A stretch of DNA of 64,000 nucleotides. Origin: Sinobacterium caligoides (GTDB lineage Bacteria > Pseudomonadota > Gammaproteobacteria > Pseudomonadales > Sinobacteriaceae). The position numbers and the translations under genes were made by a program. Location of the stretch: contig NZ_RKHR01000003.1 of assembly GCF_003752585.1 (NCBI RefSeq), forward strand, positions 1,178,001 to 1,242,000, written 5' to 3'. Below the pieces are notes generated by a model that searched no databases, was not told the origin of the DNA, and was given only the letters and a program-made list of their open reading frames with translations. Within the stretch, counting starts at the first letter, position 1; every line of letters starts with the position of its first letter. Shown here piece by piece: positions 7,052-15,963 of this stretch.

Positions 7052-7220
7052 GTATTACACCGCAACCTGCGGTGTATCACAGTTGCGGTGTAATTCTGGG
7101 GTTAATTATTTTAGTTGCCCATAAACTACATGATTAACATAAGCTTATCTACTCTCAATAAAAAGCCTCTCAGAATTACACCGCAACTTGCGCGTATATT
7201 AGAACTACACCGCAACATTT
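7052..7220. repeat. Inverted ACACCGCAAC repeat cluster at the array end
   Basis: An 18-bp perfect inverted repeat, AGTTGCGGTGTAATTCTG at 7081-7098 and its complement at 7171-7188, flanks 72 bp of AT-rich DNA. More ACACCGCAAC copies lie at 7057-7066 and 7207-7216, so each side carries two boxes. The outer left boxes form a hairpin-like ACACCGCAAC...GTTGCGGTGT unit. This sits immediately beyond the last cassette boundary (CCCTAAC at 7042-7048), where attI would be expected. Recombinase binding sites or ends of a mobile element are the likeliest meanings. Confidence 0.8.
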
Positions 7221-7617
7221 ATAATCGTTAATATCAGCGACTTACCAGCCGTCGGCTTATTTTTGGGCTAACTTCTAACGGATTGATGATGTAGGTGAGG
7301 GGTCATTTAGCGGCAATAGCGCCGAAATTAGCTTTGCTGGCTTGAACGGCCAGATTCGTTCGTTTTTTAATCACCTTTTGAAGTAATAGCTAGGGCCGCA
7401 TATCATCAATCGCGATGCGGTGTTATTTTTTTTAACTCGTTGATCATTTTTTTAAGGTGAATATTTACAAAGTGTTAGCGATAGAGGCTGATCAGCAATA
7501 TACGCGCAAGTGGCGCGTGTATCTTATTCAACGCGCCTGCTTTATTGGCAGCTGCCCATCTTTATAACGCTGGTGTTTCTCGCTGAATCAGCTACGCCTG
7601 TTTGTCGACACAGCCCC
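7221..7617. other. Intergenic region at the array boundary
   Basis: I see no gene here and no trace of an integrase. Two hairpins are present: CCGCAT...ATGCGG at 7396-7420 followed by TGTTATTTTTTTT (a possible plus-strand rho-independent terminator), and ACGCGC-AAGTG-GCGCGT near 7502-7518, which could end the DUF3565 transcript. Confidence 0.45.
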
Positions 7618-7827
7618 TTATGGCTGCTGATCCAAAGGGGCCCCTTGATCACATTTCACGCAGTTTAAGCTATAACCGATCATCGACTGACGCCCGGCCT
7701 CGGTTTGCGTCCATGGCCGGCTGGTCCATGGCGGGTTGTGGCGCACATGCTGAAAATGGCCGCAGGCGAGCTCGGCGACCCAGTGGGACTCTTCATCTAA
7801 ATGGTAACCCGCTATCGGTTGCTGCAT
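7618..7827 (-). CDS. DUF3565 domain protein
   Basis: A 69-residue protein with the family hallmarks IAGYHLDEESHWVAELACGH, QHVRHNPPW, SRPW and a C-terminal CVKCDQGAP. The conserved Cys-Gly-His, His and CxxC residues suggest a small zinc-binding protein. Its length is typical for DUF3565. Function unknown. It lies alone, 89 bp downstream of the acyltransferase pair on the same strand, and could be part of that transcript. Confidence 0.88.
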   Translation of the reverse strand: MQQPIAGYHLDEESHWVAELACGHFQHVRHNPPWTSRPWTQTEAGRQSMIGYSLNCVKCDQGAPLDQQP

Positions 7828-7915
7828 AGTCTGACGAACACTCTCTGCCTGATTATCATCGGTAGCGGCTATTCTAAATACGCCCGGCTGTTAGCGCCAG
7901 CAGCAGTGTCGCTGC

Positions 7916-9211
7916 CTAAGCCGATTGGCCAACGGCTTCTGTATCGCGGGCGTGGTCATCACGGTAATAGTCTGCGACTAACTGCTGCACTGATGCGCGA
8001 AACTGTTCAACAAAACGGCTGGCGGTGTGTTCATGGACCAGCGGCTGAGTGAAGTTAAAACTACAGATCAGCGCGTCATTGACCGTAACCACGCCACATA
8101 ATAAAAAGTAATTGGCTGAGTGGATGGCACCGTTAAAGCGATAGTCTAACAACGATAACTCGCCCTGTTGATACAGTGTACTCAGCCGCCCTAGGTTAGA
8201 GATGATTAGGTGTTGGTCAAACACCGTACTAGCGTCATTGCCCAGCTGCGCCAAATCATCGGCTAGCTCGGCGTAGCTCAATGCCTCAGTACTGTTCGCC
8301 ATGGTTTGATACTGGCGACGTAGCGCTTTTGATAGCTGCAGAAGATCATGGCTATCGCGCTTATCCGCATAGATATAGGCCGTTTCAAAGAAAGCCCCCA
8401 GTTCACGGTAATCGACACCGTTAGTCATCTCGGGCCGCATATTTTTTGGCACAATCGCCTTTAATACCGCTGGCGCACCGGCAAGCTGAAAGGTGGTACG
8501 AAACAGTAATGCACTGATGACTGCGTTTAGCGTCACACCCGCCGCCCGGGATAATGACACCAGCGCCGTCATCGCATCTTTTGTAAACACCGATTCTTTA
8601 ATCAACGGTTGCCGCTGCGCTAATGGCGCCGCTGCTGCTACCGGCCACACCATGTCCTTGAAGTACTCACGCCGATCAACGCCGTCAGCTTGATGATCAA
8701 GCGGGCGGCAGCTGTCTTCTAAACAGGCCCGCTCCGGCAGCGACTCGACACCGCCCTGATCGTCGGCGGTGTTGTAGTAGTTTACGATATCGTTAATCAA
8801 CACAAAGCAACCAGACCCATCACTCATGCTATGGTGGGTCGTCAGCACCAGGTAACTCTCATCCGAATCGGCAATGTCGACCAGGCGGGTTCGCCAAAGA
8901 TACTGTGTTTGATCGAGGGGCCGCTGCACCTCATCAGCCATCTCCTGCTCGACCGAGCTGCACTGCTTACGCTGATAACGATGCTGCGAAGCATCAAACA
9001 TCACATCGTAGATAAAGTGCCAGGTACGCTGCTGAAACTGAATACGGGCACGCAGTAACGGGTGCCGCTGATAGGCACAGTGTATGGCACGCAGTAATTT
9101 TTCTGCTGATACCACCCCCTTAATGGTCGCGACATTGCTGATCTGCATCAGGCCGTGATTGTCTTGGTGGGCGATGGCTTGCTTAGCCTCTCGCTGACCG
9201 AGTTGACGCAT
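7916..9211 (-). CDS. Condensation-domain-like acyltransferase, copy 2
   Basis: The start is ATG 9211, with AAGGAG five bases upstream. The 431-residue protein carries the HHSMSDG motif (HHxxxDG) near residue 133, which supplies the catalytic His of NRPS condensation domains, PapA5-type and alcohol acyltransferases. The second half has the expected LGAFFETAYIY and DQHLIISNLGRLS (NxGR-like) segments of the solvent-channel latch. Such proteins join an acyl group to an alcohol or amine acceptor; substrates are unknown. It follows its paralogue by 12 bp, in an operon. Its first ~43 residues are identical to that copy while the rest is much more diverged. Confidence 0.82.
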   Translation of the reverse strand: MRQLGQREAKQAIAHQDNHGLMQISNVATIKGVVSAEKLLRAIHCAYQRHPLLRARIQFQQRTWHFIYDVMFDASQHRYQRKQCSSVEQEMADEVQRPLDQTQYLWRTRLVDIADSDESYLVLTTHHSMSDGSGCFVLINDIVNYYNTADDQGGVESLPERACLEDSCRPLDHQADGVDRREYFKDMVWPVAAAAPLAQRQPLIKESVFTKDAMTALVSLSRAAGVTLNAVISALLFRTTFQLAGAPAVLKAIVPKNMRPEMTNGVDYRELGAFFETAYIYADKRDSHDLLQLSKALRRQYQTMANSTEALSYAELADDLAQLGNDASTVFDQHLIISNLGRLSTLYQQGELSLLDYRFNGAIHSANYFLLCGVVTVNDALICSFNFTQPLVHEHTASRFVEQFRASVQQLVADYYRDDHARDTEAVGQSA

Positions 9212-9223
9212 GTTCACTCCTTT

Positions 9224-10528
9224 TCAAGTTACGCTGTCCACAGCCGGTTTCACCCCGACAGGCTTAGCATTATTTTTAAAAGCAGCCACTAACTGCTTAA
9301 CCTCATCACCAAACTGCTCTACAAATCGTATCGCCGTCTCTTCGCTAACAAGGGGCCGAGTAAAGTTAAAGTTACAAGTCAGCGAGTCATTAACTGTGGA
9401 TGCCGCAAACATCAAAAAGAAGTTTGCTGGATATATTGATGCATTAAAGCGGTAGTCAATCAATGCCAAATCACCTTGCTGAAACGCTGCACTTAAGCGT
9501 CCGAGGTTTGAAATTATAATGTGCTGGCCGAAACAAGAGCCTGCCTCATTACCTAGCCGGGCAAGAAACGCCATAAGTTCATCATAGGAAATATCATCAT
9601 TATACCCCACGCTACACTGATACTGAGCTTGCGAGTCTCTTGACATCAGCCACAAGTCATCCGTGTTATTTTTGTCCGCTAAAATAAATCCTGCATCAAA
9701 AAATGCACCGAGCTCCCTGCTATCTAATCCACCGACCATTTTTGATCGAACATTTATCGGCACTGAGCTCTTGATGAAGGTTGGTGCATTTTCGACATTG
9801 AAAGAAGCCCTAAAAATCAACGCGCTCAACAAGCCATTCAGCGTTACCTTTGAGGCTCGACACATTGATAGCAGCGCAGCAACATCTGCCCCAGAAAACA
9901 CTAACTCCTTTATCAACGGCATTCGTTGCTGCAATAAAGCGGGTTCTGCTACTGGCCATATGGACGCCTCCCTGTTTTTTTCGACATCACTCATGTCACG
10001 CACATTCGCTGACTGCACATAGTAATCTTCTAGGCAGCCTCTTTCGGGAAACGACTCAATAACAACCTCTTTACCGGCAGCAATAGCGTTGTAATAACCT
10101 AATATATCGTTAATCAGCGAAAAGCAGGCTATACCATCTGTCATACTGTGATGCGTCGTTAAAATAAAGTAGCTTTGATCGGTTCCAGCAATATTAACCA
10201 AGCGTGTACGCCACAAGTACTTATCCTGCGCGATAATATTCTTCATCTCAGCAGCCATCTCTGTCTCTATAGAAGCACGCTTCTTACTTTCATAAGTATG
10301 CTGTACAGAATCAAAAGCAACGTCATAAAAAAATTGCCAACAACCCCCTTCAAATTCAATGCGCGCACGAAGAAACGGATGCTGTTGATAGGCACAGTGT
10401 ACGGCACGCAGTAATTTTTCTGCTGACACCACCCCCTTAATGGTCGCGACATTGCTGATCTGCATGAGACCGTGATTATCTTGGTGGGCGATGGCTTGCT
10501 TAGCCTCGCGTTGACCGAGTTGACGCAT
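9224..10528 (-). CDS. Condensation-domain-like acyltransferase, copy 1
   Basis: The protein has 434 residues starting at an ATG preceded by AAAGGGATTTTAAA. The catalytic HHSMTDG is near residue 133, and the C-terminal half has LGAFFDAGFILADK and GQHIIISNLGRLS as in its tandem partner. It belongs to the same superfamily as PapA5, alcohol O-acetyltransferases and NRPS C domains. No carrier-protein, ketosynthase or adenylation gene lies nearby, so a free-standing transfer from acyl-CoA is likelier than assembly-line work (inference). It is the first gene of the pair. Confidence 0.82.
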   Translation of the reverse strand: MRQLGQREAKQAIAHQDNHGLMQISNVATIKGVVSAEKLLRAVHCAYQQHPFLRARIEFEGGCWQFFYDVAFDSVQHTYESKKRASIETEMAAEMKNIIAQDKYLWRTRLVNIAGTDQSYFILTTHHSMTDGIACFSLINDILGYYNAIAAGKEVVIESFPERGCLEDYYVQSANVRDMSDVEKNREASIWPVAEPALLQQRMPLIKELVFSGADVAALLSMCRASKVTLNGLLSALIFRASFNVENAPTFIKSSVPINVRSKMVGGLDSRELGAFFDAGFILADKNNTDDLWLMSRDSQAQYQCSVGYNDDISYDELMAFLARLGNEAGSCFGQHIIISNLGRLSAAFQQGDLALIDYRFNASIYPANFFLMFAASTVNDSLTCNFNFTRPLVSEETAIRFVEQFGDEVKQLVAAFKNNAKPVGVKPAVDSVT

Positions 10529-10866
10529 TTTAAAATCCCTTTTAATTAACCACTTAGAACATTAGATACAATGAGCACAGATACCTCTTTCCCTATCCTT
10601 AGAGAATCTTCGGTATTAGCCTCTTACCGTGATATGTATCATTTCACATTAAACAGCCAAGCAATAAACCCACGACGTTGCCAATACGATAAACTAAACA
10701 ATTCATCACCCCAAAGAGTATGAACACAGGATGTACACCGAGCGATATTCTCTCGCTTTTAACAATAGCGATGGGAAAACAGATTAAGCCGCACGATAAC
10801 GGTACGGCCAAATTGATATTGAACAACAGGCGCTGCATTCACATGTCAGCGCCTATGCAGTGGCTA
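10529..10866. other. Intergenic region with terminator-like hairpin
   Basis: This 338-bp gap has no credible gene. An 8-bp stem, AGGCGCTG...CAGCGCCT at 10829-10855, lies just beyond the TonB receptor stop and could end that transcript, although no U-tract follows. Confidence 0.5.
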
Positions 10867-13008
10867 TTAGAAGTTATAACGACCGTTAATACCAAAGGTA
10901 CGGGGTTCACCCTGTTGATTGAACTGCTGAGGCATGTAGCCGTTGCGCGGGTCGTTACCGAAGTACAAACCGTGTACGGCGTATTCTTCATTGGTCAGGT
11001 TGCGCGCCCAGAGTGTCAGCTCCACAGGGCCCTGTTGATAACTAACGCTGGCGTTAAGCAGGTCGTAGGCATCCAAGGTGTTGTCGTGGTAATAGCCGTA
11101 GTACTGCTGATCCTTGCCCTCTAACTCAATACGGCCACTCAGGCGCTCAGTAAACTGTGCCTGGGCACCGACGCTGTATTGATAGCGCGGTGACTTCGCC
11201 TGCTCCCGATCGTTGACTTCAACAAAGGCCTCCTGATCGAGGTCGTAGACCGTCATGCCATCGACATTGGTGCGCAATAGACCAAGGCTGGCGAACAGTG
11301 ACAGCTGTTCGGTCGCAACAAAGTCGAGTTCTAACTCGGCACCGTAGTTGCTCGCACGGCCGGCGTTATCGAGTAAGCCGACCCAGTGAAACTGATTGTT
11401 GTTATCGTACGCTGTCAACCAACTCTCCAGTTGAGCATTGTCACGCTGCATATAAAACACCGCGGCACGCAGCTGCAGGCGATCATCGATGAAGGTGCCC
11501 TTGAAGCCCAGCTCGGTATTCAGTAACGATTCGCTCTCAAAGCTCAGGCGGCTGTGGAGGAAGTCTTGATAACCGGGCTGCAACATCGGGTAGCTGGAGC
11601 TGGCCTCGGTATTCACGCCGCCCGGCTTCTCGCCGCGGGAGACGGTGGCGTAGACAAGATTATCGTTTGCAGTAAAGTACTGTAGGGTCAGCTCGCCGCT
11701 GTACAGGTTGTCGCGGTTATCACTGTTAAAGCGGCCGCCATAGACATTGAGATCGCTATAATCGTCGCTGAAGCGCTCGCCACGCAGACCGGCAATCAGG
11801 TGCAGACTATCGGTCAGCATGTAATCGATCTGGCCGTAGGCGGCGAGGCGCTGACTATCGTAATCGCTGTTGAACTCGTCATAGTAGTAACGCTCTAACG
11901 ATTGCTCTCTGTGCTGGCCGTAGACACCAAAGACGGTCTGGTAATCACCCGCCACATCGAGTGCACCGGTGCTGAGCAGGCGCGCATCGAGATCGATCGT
12001 CTGGGTGTCACGCTGCAGGCTATCGGTATTCGAGAACCACTCACAGCTCGCAACGCCATCACAGATGTGCGGGTTCGACCAGTCTTCATCGTAGCTGTAA
12101 TCGTTTTCCGATTGGCTCCAGCTGCTGATGATGTTGAGGTCGTAATCGTCACTGAGCGACCAGGTGCCGTTCATCGCCAAGGCATCGAAGTCGACGCGGT
12201 CGTGACCCGGCTGGTCCGACTGGGTATGGAAGTCGTTATCGAGGGAGTAAGCGTCATAGCCGTTATTACTGTGAAAACTCATCGCGGTGAAGTCGATCAC
12301 CGCATCATCGCCGGCTAGCCAGCGCAGCTTGCCCCGCGCCGAGCTCTCATCGATGTTATTGGTATTGTCGCGGCCCAGGTAGTCGTTCTCCATATAGCCG
12401 TCGCTGCGCTGGTGCTGCACGGCGAGGCGGCCGAGCAGGTTATCGGTCAACGGCCCCGACACCGCAGCACCGAGCTCGGCACCACCGTAGTTGGCAACGC
12501 CGCCGGTGACAAAGCCTTCAAACTCTTCTGTTGGCGCGGCGGAGGTGATGTTGACCATGCCAGCCAGTGCGTTGGTACCAAAGCGTGTGCCCTGTGGGCC
12601 TCGCAACACCTCGACCTGTTCGGTATCCATTAGCATCGCCGCGTTGGCGTTGCCGTTAAGGCTGATACCGTCGACGGTGACGCCGACCGAGGGGAAGTGC
12701 TTCGGATCGACAAACTGCTCGAGCTCGCCAATGCCACGCATTTGCAAGAAACGCGCACGCGACGCCCCCGACGAGAAGTTAACATTCGGCGACAGATTTA
12801 ACACATCCTGCAGGTGCTGCGCGCCACGCGATTCAATATCGGCCACATCAACAACGCTGACACTGGCTGGGCTGTCGAGCAGGCTCGCCTCGCGGAAGTT
12901 AGCGGTGACAATCACCTCCTCCAAGGCAAACTCTTCGGCGTGGAGGGGTTGATAGCTGCTGGCGGCCAATACGGCGAGATACAAGGCGTGTCGATTCAAT
13001 CGTGTCAT
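10867..13008 (-). CDS. TonB-dependent outer-membrane receptor (TPP-controlled)
   Basis: The 713-residue protein has a signal peptide (cut near HAEEFA), a TonB box-like EEVIVTA at ~29-35, and a plug domain (~40-155) with VEVLRGPQGTRFGTNALAG. A 22-strand-type barrel follows, ending in the aromatic signature GRYNF. The length is typical. Because a TPP riboswitch lies in its leader, it most likely imports thiamin or a thiamin precursor such as a pyrimidine moiety (known pattern for TPP-regulated TonB receptors; substrate inferred). The barrel's acidic, Tyr-rich loops do not resemble siderophore-specific motifs that I can name. It appears to be monocistronic. Confidence 0.92.
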   Translation of the reverse strand: MTRLNRHALYLAVLAASSYQPLHAEEFALEEVIVTANFREASLLDSPASVSVVDVADIESRGAQHLQDVLNLSPNVNFSSGASRARFLQMRGIGELEQFVDPKHFPSVGVTVDGISLNGNANAAMLMDTEQVEVLRGPQGTRFGTNALAGMVNITSAAPTEEFEGFVTGGVANYGGAELGAAVSGPLTDNLLGRLAVQHQRSDGYMENDYLGRDNTNNIDESSARGKLRWLAGDDAVIDFTAMSFHSNNGYDAYSLDNDFHTQSDQPGHDRVDFDALAMNGTWSLSDDYDLNIISSWSQSENDYSYDEDWSNPHICDGVASCEWFSNTDSLQRDTQTIDLDARLLSTGALDVAGDYQTVFGVYGQHREQSLERYYYDEFNSDYDSQRLAAYGQIDYMLTDSLHLIAGLRGERFSDDYSDLNVYGGRFNSDNRDNLYSGELTLQYFTANDNLVYATVSRGEKPGGVNTEASSSYPMLQPGYQDFLHSRLSFESESLLNTELGFKGTFIDDRLQLRAAVFYMQRDNAQLESWLTAYDNNNQFHWVGLLDNAGRASNYGAELELDFVATEQLSLFASLGLLRTNVDGMTVYDLDQEAFVEVNDREQAKSPRYQYSVGAQAQFTERLSGRIELEGKDQQYYGYYHDNTLDAYDLLNASVSYQQGPVELTLWARNLTNEEYAVHGLYFGNDPRNGYMPQQFNQQGEPRTFGINGRYNF

Positions 13009-13011
13009 GGT

Positions 13012-13033
13012 GGTTCCGAATAGAGAGAGAACC
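13012..13033 (-). promoter_or_regulatory. SD-sequestering hairpin before the TonB gene
   Basis: On the minus strand GGTTC...GAACC pair around a 12-base loop. The right arm covers the CGGAACC region just upstream of the start codon, so it could block ribosome binding in the TPP-bound state. The mechanism is inferred. Confidence 0.45.
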
Positions 13034-13063
13034 AGATAGCACAGGCGCGCAGGAACGAGTGAA

Positions 13064-13138
13064 CACCTCTTCCTACGCCAGCATTATCTGGATCAGGTAC
13101 TAAGGGTGCTTCTCAGGCTCGCGCCGCCCCTAAGGATC
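13064..13138 (-). promoter_or_regulatory. TPP (thi-box) riboswitch
   Basis: The minus strand reads TAGGGGCGGC...CCTGAGAAGCACCC...ACCTGATCCAGATAATGC then TGGCGTAGGAAG. This is the full thi-box consensus: P2/P3 with CUGAGA, then CCUGAUCnnGAUAAUGC and GCGUAGG in P4/P5. It lies 56 bases upstream of the TonB receptor start, so the receptor should be repressed when thiamin pyrophosphate is abundant. Confidence 0.95.
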
Positions 13139-13300
13139 GTCTTAATAGATAAGGCATATTGTAGCTAAAAACAGCGGCTTTTCCTTAATGCAGCTAAAAT
13201 TTTATCACTAAGCAACTAACAGATAAGTCATGCGGCAGGCATTTCTGTCTCAGCTATGTCGCCTCCTCCGCTATTATCTGCTGCCGCTATGGCCATATTA

Positions 13301-14668
13301 CTACTGGGTCAGCTTGGCCGGATCTAATAACCCCATTAACTGCTGTCGGCTCAGCTCTGTCTCTTCTTCCGCCACGTCGACGATGTCCCGCCCCTGCTGA
13401 TAGGCTTTCTTAGCGATCTCCGCCGCCTTGCTATAGCCAATAACGGGGTTTAACGCGGTGACCAGAATAGGGTTTCGCGCCAGTGTCTTTTGCAGCTGCT
13501 GCTCATTCACAGTAAAGGTGGCAATCGCCTTGTCTGCGAGCAACTCACTGGCATTCGCCAACAGCCCGATACTCGATAGTAGATTATCGGCTATCATCGG
13601 TAACATCACATTGAGTTCGAAATTGCCCGCCTGACCGCCGACGGTGATGGCCGCATCATTGCCGATCACCTGTGCCGCCACCATCGCCGCCGCCTCCGGG
13701 ATCACCGGGTTGACCTTGCCCGGCATAATCGACGAGCCTGGCTGCAATGCCTCCAGCTGAATCTCCGCAATCCCTGCTAAAGGCCCCGAGTTCATCCAAC
13801 GCAAATCATTGGCGATCTTCATCATTGTCACCGCCGTCATCTTCAGCTGGCCCGATAGACTGACCGCCAGATCTTGGCTGCTAATGTGGCTAAAGAAGTT
13901 GTCGGCCGGTGAAAAGGCCAAACCGGTCATCAGACTAAGCTGATTGTTAAACTCGGCAGCAAACTGTTTATCCGCATTAATACCCGTACCGACGGCGGTG
14001 CCGCCCTGCGCCAGCGTCAACAGCTTCGGTACCACCAGCTGAATCATTTCGATATTCTGGCTGACCTGTGTCGCCCAGCTCAACAGGCTCTGGCTCAGGC
14101 GCACCGGCATCGCATCCATCAGATGCGTACGACCGGTTTTAATATGGTGATCGACGCTGGCTGCCTTGTGCTCAATCACCTCCTTCAGATGCTGTAGCGC
14201 AGGCAACAGTTTCGCCTGTAGCGCCACCACGGCACTGATGTGGATACAGGAGGGAATGATATCGTTGCTACTCTGGCCATAATTGACATGATCGTTGGCG
14301 TGCACACGCTGCAGGGCAATCTCCGAGGCCAGTGTCGCCAACACCTCGTTGGCATTCATATTGGTGCTAGTGCCGGAGCCGGTCTGAAAGATATCGACGG
14401 GGAAGTGGCGCATCAACTGTTCATCGGCAAGTAACTGTTCCGCCGCCTCGGCGATCGCCGCAGCAATATCCGCCGGCAGTAACTTAAGTGAGGCGTTGGC
14501 CTTGGCGGCCGCCGCCTTCGCCATCAACAGCGCACGTATGAAAGCCTCCGGCAGGGTTTTACCACTGATCGGAAAGTTATTCACCGCCCGCTGGGTCTGT
14601 GCGCCGTACAAGGCCTCGGCAGGAAGCTCGACCTCGCCCATGCTATCGCGATCTCTACGTGTTGCCAT
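13301..14668 (-). CDS. fumC: Fumarate hydratase class II
   Basis: The start is ATG 14668, with GGAGG six bases upstream. The 455-residue protein shows the fumarase/aspartase signature GSSIMPGKVNP near residue 316, plus the active-site segments TGSGTSTNMNANEV and GQSSNDIIPS and the Lys/His helix KTGRTHLMDAMP. It interconverts fumarate and malate in the TCA cycle as a soluble, oxygen-stable tetramer. The length matches FumC rather than the iron-sulphur class I enzymes. The ND-II-PS substitution in place of the more usual ND-TFPT is a mild deviation. It appears to be monocistronic. Confidence 0.93.
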   Translation of the reverse strand: MATRRDRDSMGEVELPAEALYGAQTQRAVNNFPISGKTLPEAFIRALLMAKAAAAKANASLKLLPADIAAAIAEAAEQLLADEQLMRHFPVDIFQTGSGTSTNMNANEVLATLASEIALQRVHANDHVNYGQSSNDIIPSCIHISAVVALQAKLLPALQHLKEVIEHKAASVDHHIKTGRTHLMDAMPVRLSQSLLSWATQVSQNIEMIQLVVPKLLTLAQGGTAVGTGINADKQFAAEFNNQLSLMTGLAFSPADNFFSHISSQDLAVSLSGQLKMTAVTMMKIANDLRWMNSGPLAGIAEIQLEALQPGSSIMPGKVNPVIPEAAAMVAAQVIGNDAAITVGGQAGNFELNVMLPMIADNLLSSIGLLANASELLADKAIATFTVNEQQLQKTLARNPILVTALNPVIGYSKAAEIAKKAYQQGRDIVDVAEEETELSRQQLMGLLDPAKLTQ

Positions 14669-15248
14669 ACTCGCCTCCATTGTTATCGATGCTAAACAGC
14701 TTATCACGATCCACTACGACCAAGCTTGATCAAGCGAGGCCAGAAAGCAACCTGATTGATCACCCCACTAGATTAAAGCATGGGCAAAAAATACGCAGAC
14801 GCAAGCACTACGGATTATTTTCACTGAGACAGGCAACGACGACTGTCGTTAACGCCTAAAGTACTCGATTACTCCATTACTCAATTACTCCATTACTCAA
14901 TTACTCAATTACTCCATTACTCCATTACTCCATTACTCCATTACTCCATTACTAAAAACGCCTCAGCATTGACCAACGCTGGTGGGCTTTATGAAAAAGC
15001 AGCATTCACAACATTAAAAAACAGAGCAAGCCACTACATAAAAAACAAAATAGAAGAAAAAATATGAATAAACACAACAAAGAAAAAACACAAATCAAAC
15101 TTGCTACGAGACACGCAAAACAAAAATTAAAAACAAGATTAACTTGACGCACAAAGTCATCAGCAATAACATTCCCACAAGAAAAATAGCGCAGAGACAA
15201 AACTGTTTTTCTTTAAAGGGAAATTATAATAATCATATGGAGTATATT
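14669..15248. other. AT-rich intergenic region upstream of fumC and a secreted protein
   Basis: This 580-bp divergent region contains the 8-bp tandem repeat at 14869-14954 and the leader of the gene at 15249. No credible gene is seen; the apparent minus-strand frame at 15006-15200 is poly-A-derived low-complexity sequence. Confidence 0.5.
14869..14954. repeat. 8-bp tandem repeat TTACTCMA, ten copies
   Basis: Ten consecutive 8-bp units, each TTACTCCA or TTACTCAA (order: C A C A A C C C C C at the variable base), end in TTACTA. The last five units are identical, suggesting recent slippage growth. Confidence 0.95.
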
Positions 15249-15902
15249 ATGAAGAACAAAACCACGCTTTTACTTGGCGCCCTTGCCAGCTCATTCGCAT
15301 TAACTTCACCACTCAGCTTGGCCTCTGATGAATTTTGTCAAAACAGCCCTGATGATATTTGCACCCTGGCCAAGAAGTACTGTAACCAAGAACGCGTAAA
15401 AGCTAACGGAAAAAAAACTAAAATAACCCTTACTGGCGAAGAAACTCTCAGCAATGGCTTACCCGCCAAATACACCGTCAAAGCCAACGGCTATATCGAT
15501 CCCAAGAAAGTTGTCGTCGATAGTTACGGTGAAAAATACCGTTTTAACTGTAATGACGTTAACTCTGTAACTATCGCCGACACCATCAAACCAGAGCTGG
15601 TTGTTGTTAACGGTGGTGCCGGCTACACCTTCGCCCTACCCGGCAATCAGGCCTACAACGTGCTGCCCGGCAACCTCTACCTTCCCGCTCAAAACAGCGG
15701 CTATACCGTCACCTATCAGAAAAGCGATGAGCCGACTGACAACCTCAGCGGTCAAGGTATCTCCGCGCCGCGCCCTGGCGGCTATGCCTTCACCCTGCCC
15801 GCCAACCAGAAGATTGTCATCAACCCTGGCAACCTACAACTACCCGGTAACGCTGAAGGTTATTCAATCATCTATGCAAACTCATCCGATGACGGAAAAT
15901 AA
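15249..15902 (+). CDS. Secreted protein with two ALPGN-type repeats
   Basis: The start is ATG 15249, preceded by GGAG seven bases upstream. The 217-residue protein has a signal peptide (MKNKTTLLLGALASSFALT, cut after SLA). The mature N-terminal part has four Cys (FCQN, DICTL, YCNQ, FNCND), likely two disulphides. The C-terminal half has two copies of a ~35-residue unit: GGAGYTFALPGNQAYNVLPG and PGGYAFTLPANQKIVINPG, each followed by NLxLP and a GYxxxY strand. No family recognised. It stands alone, and its hairpin terminator is at 15922-15942. Confidence 0.75.
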   Translation: MKNKTTLLLGALASSFALTSPLSLASDEFCQNSPDDICTLAKKYCNQERVKANGKKTKITLTGEETLSNGLPAKYTVKANGYIDPKKVVVDSYGEKYRFNCNDVNSVTIADTIKPELVVVNGGAGYTFALPGNQAYNVLPGNLYLPAQNSGYTVTYQKSDEPTDNLSGQGISAPRPGGYAFTLPANQKIVINPGNLQLPGNAEGYSIIYANSSDDGK

Positions 15903-15921
15903 TCAGTCATGAGACCTTCTC

Positions 15922-15942
15922 TCCGGCGAACGATGTTCGCCG
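15922..15942 (+). terminator. Hairpin after the secreted protein gene
   Basis: CCGGCGAAC-GAT-GTTCGCCGG is a perfect 9-bp stem 20 bases past the stop codon. It lacks a U-tract, so it may act in both directions or only as a stabiliser. Confidence 0.5.
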
Positions 15943-15963
15943 GGGCACTGGCTCTGTAGCACA

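Noticed and set aside
10720-11124. 134-codon plus-strand frame overlapping the TonB receptor end
   Set aside because: Antisense to an obvious receptor gene; no independent support.
14869-14954. CRISPR-like array
   Set aside because: The 8-bp units are contiguous with no spacers; this is a simple tandem repeat.
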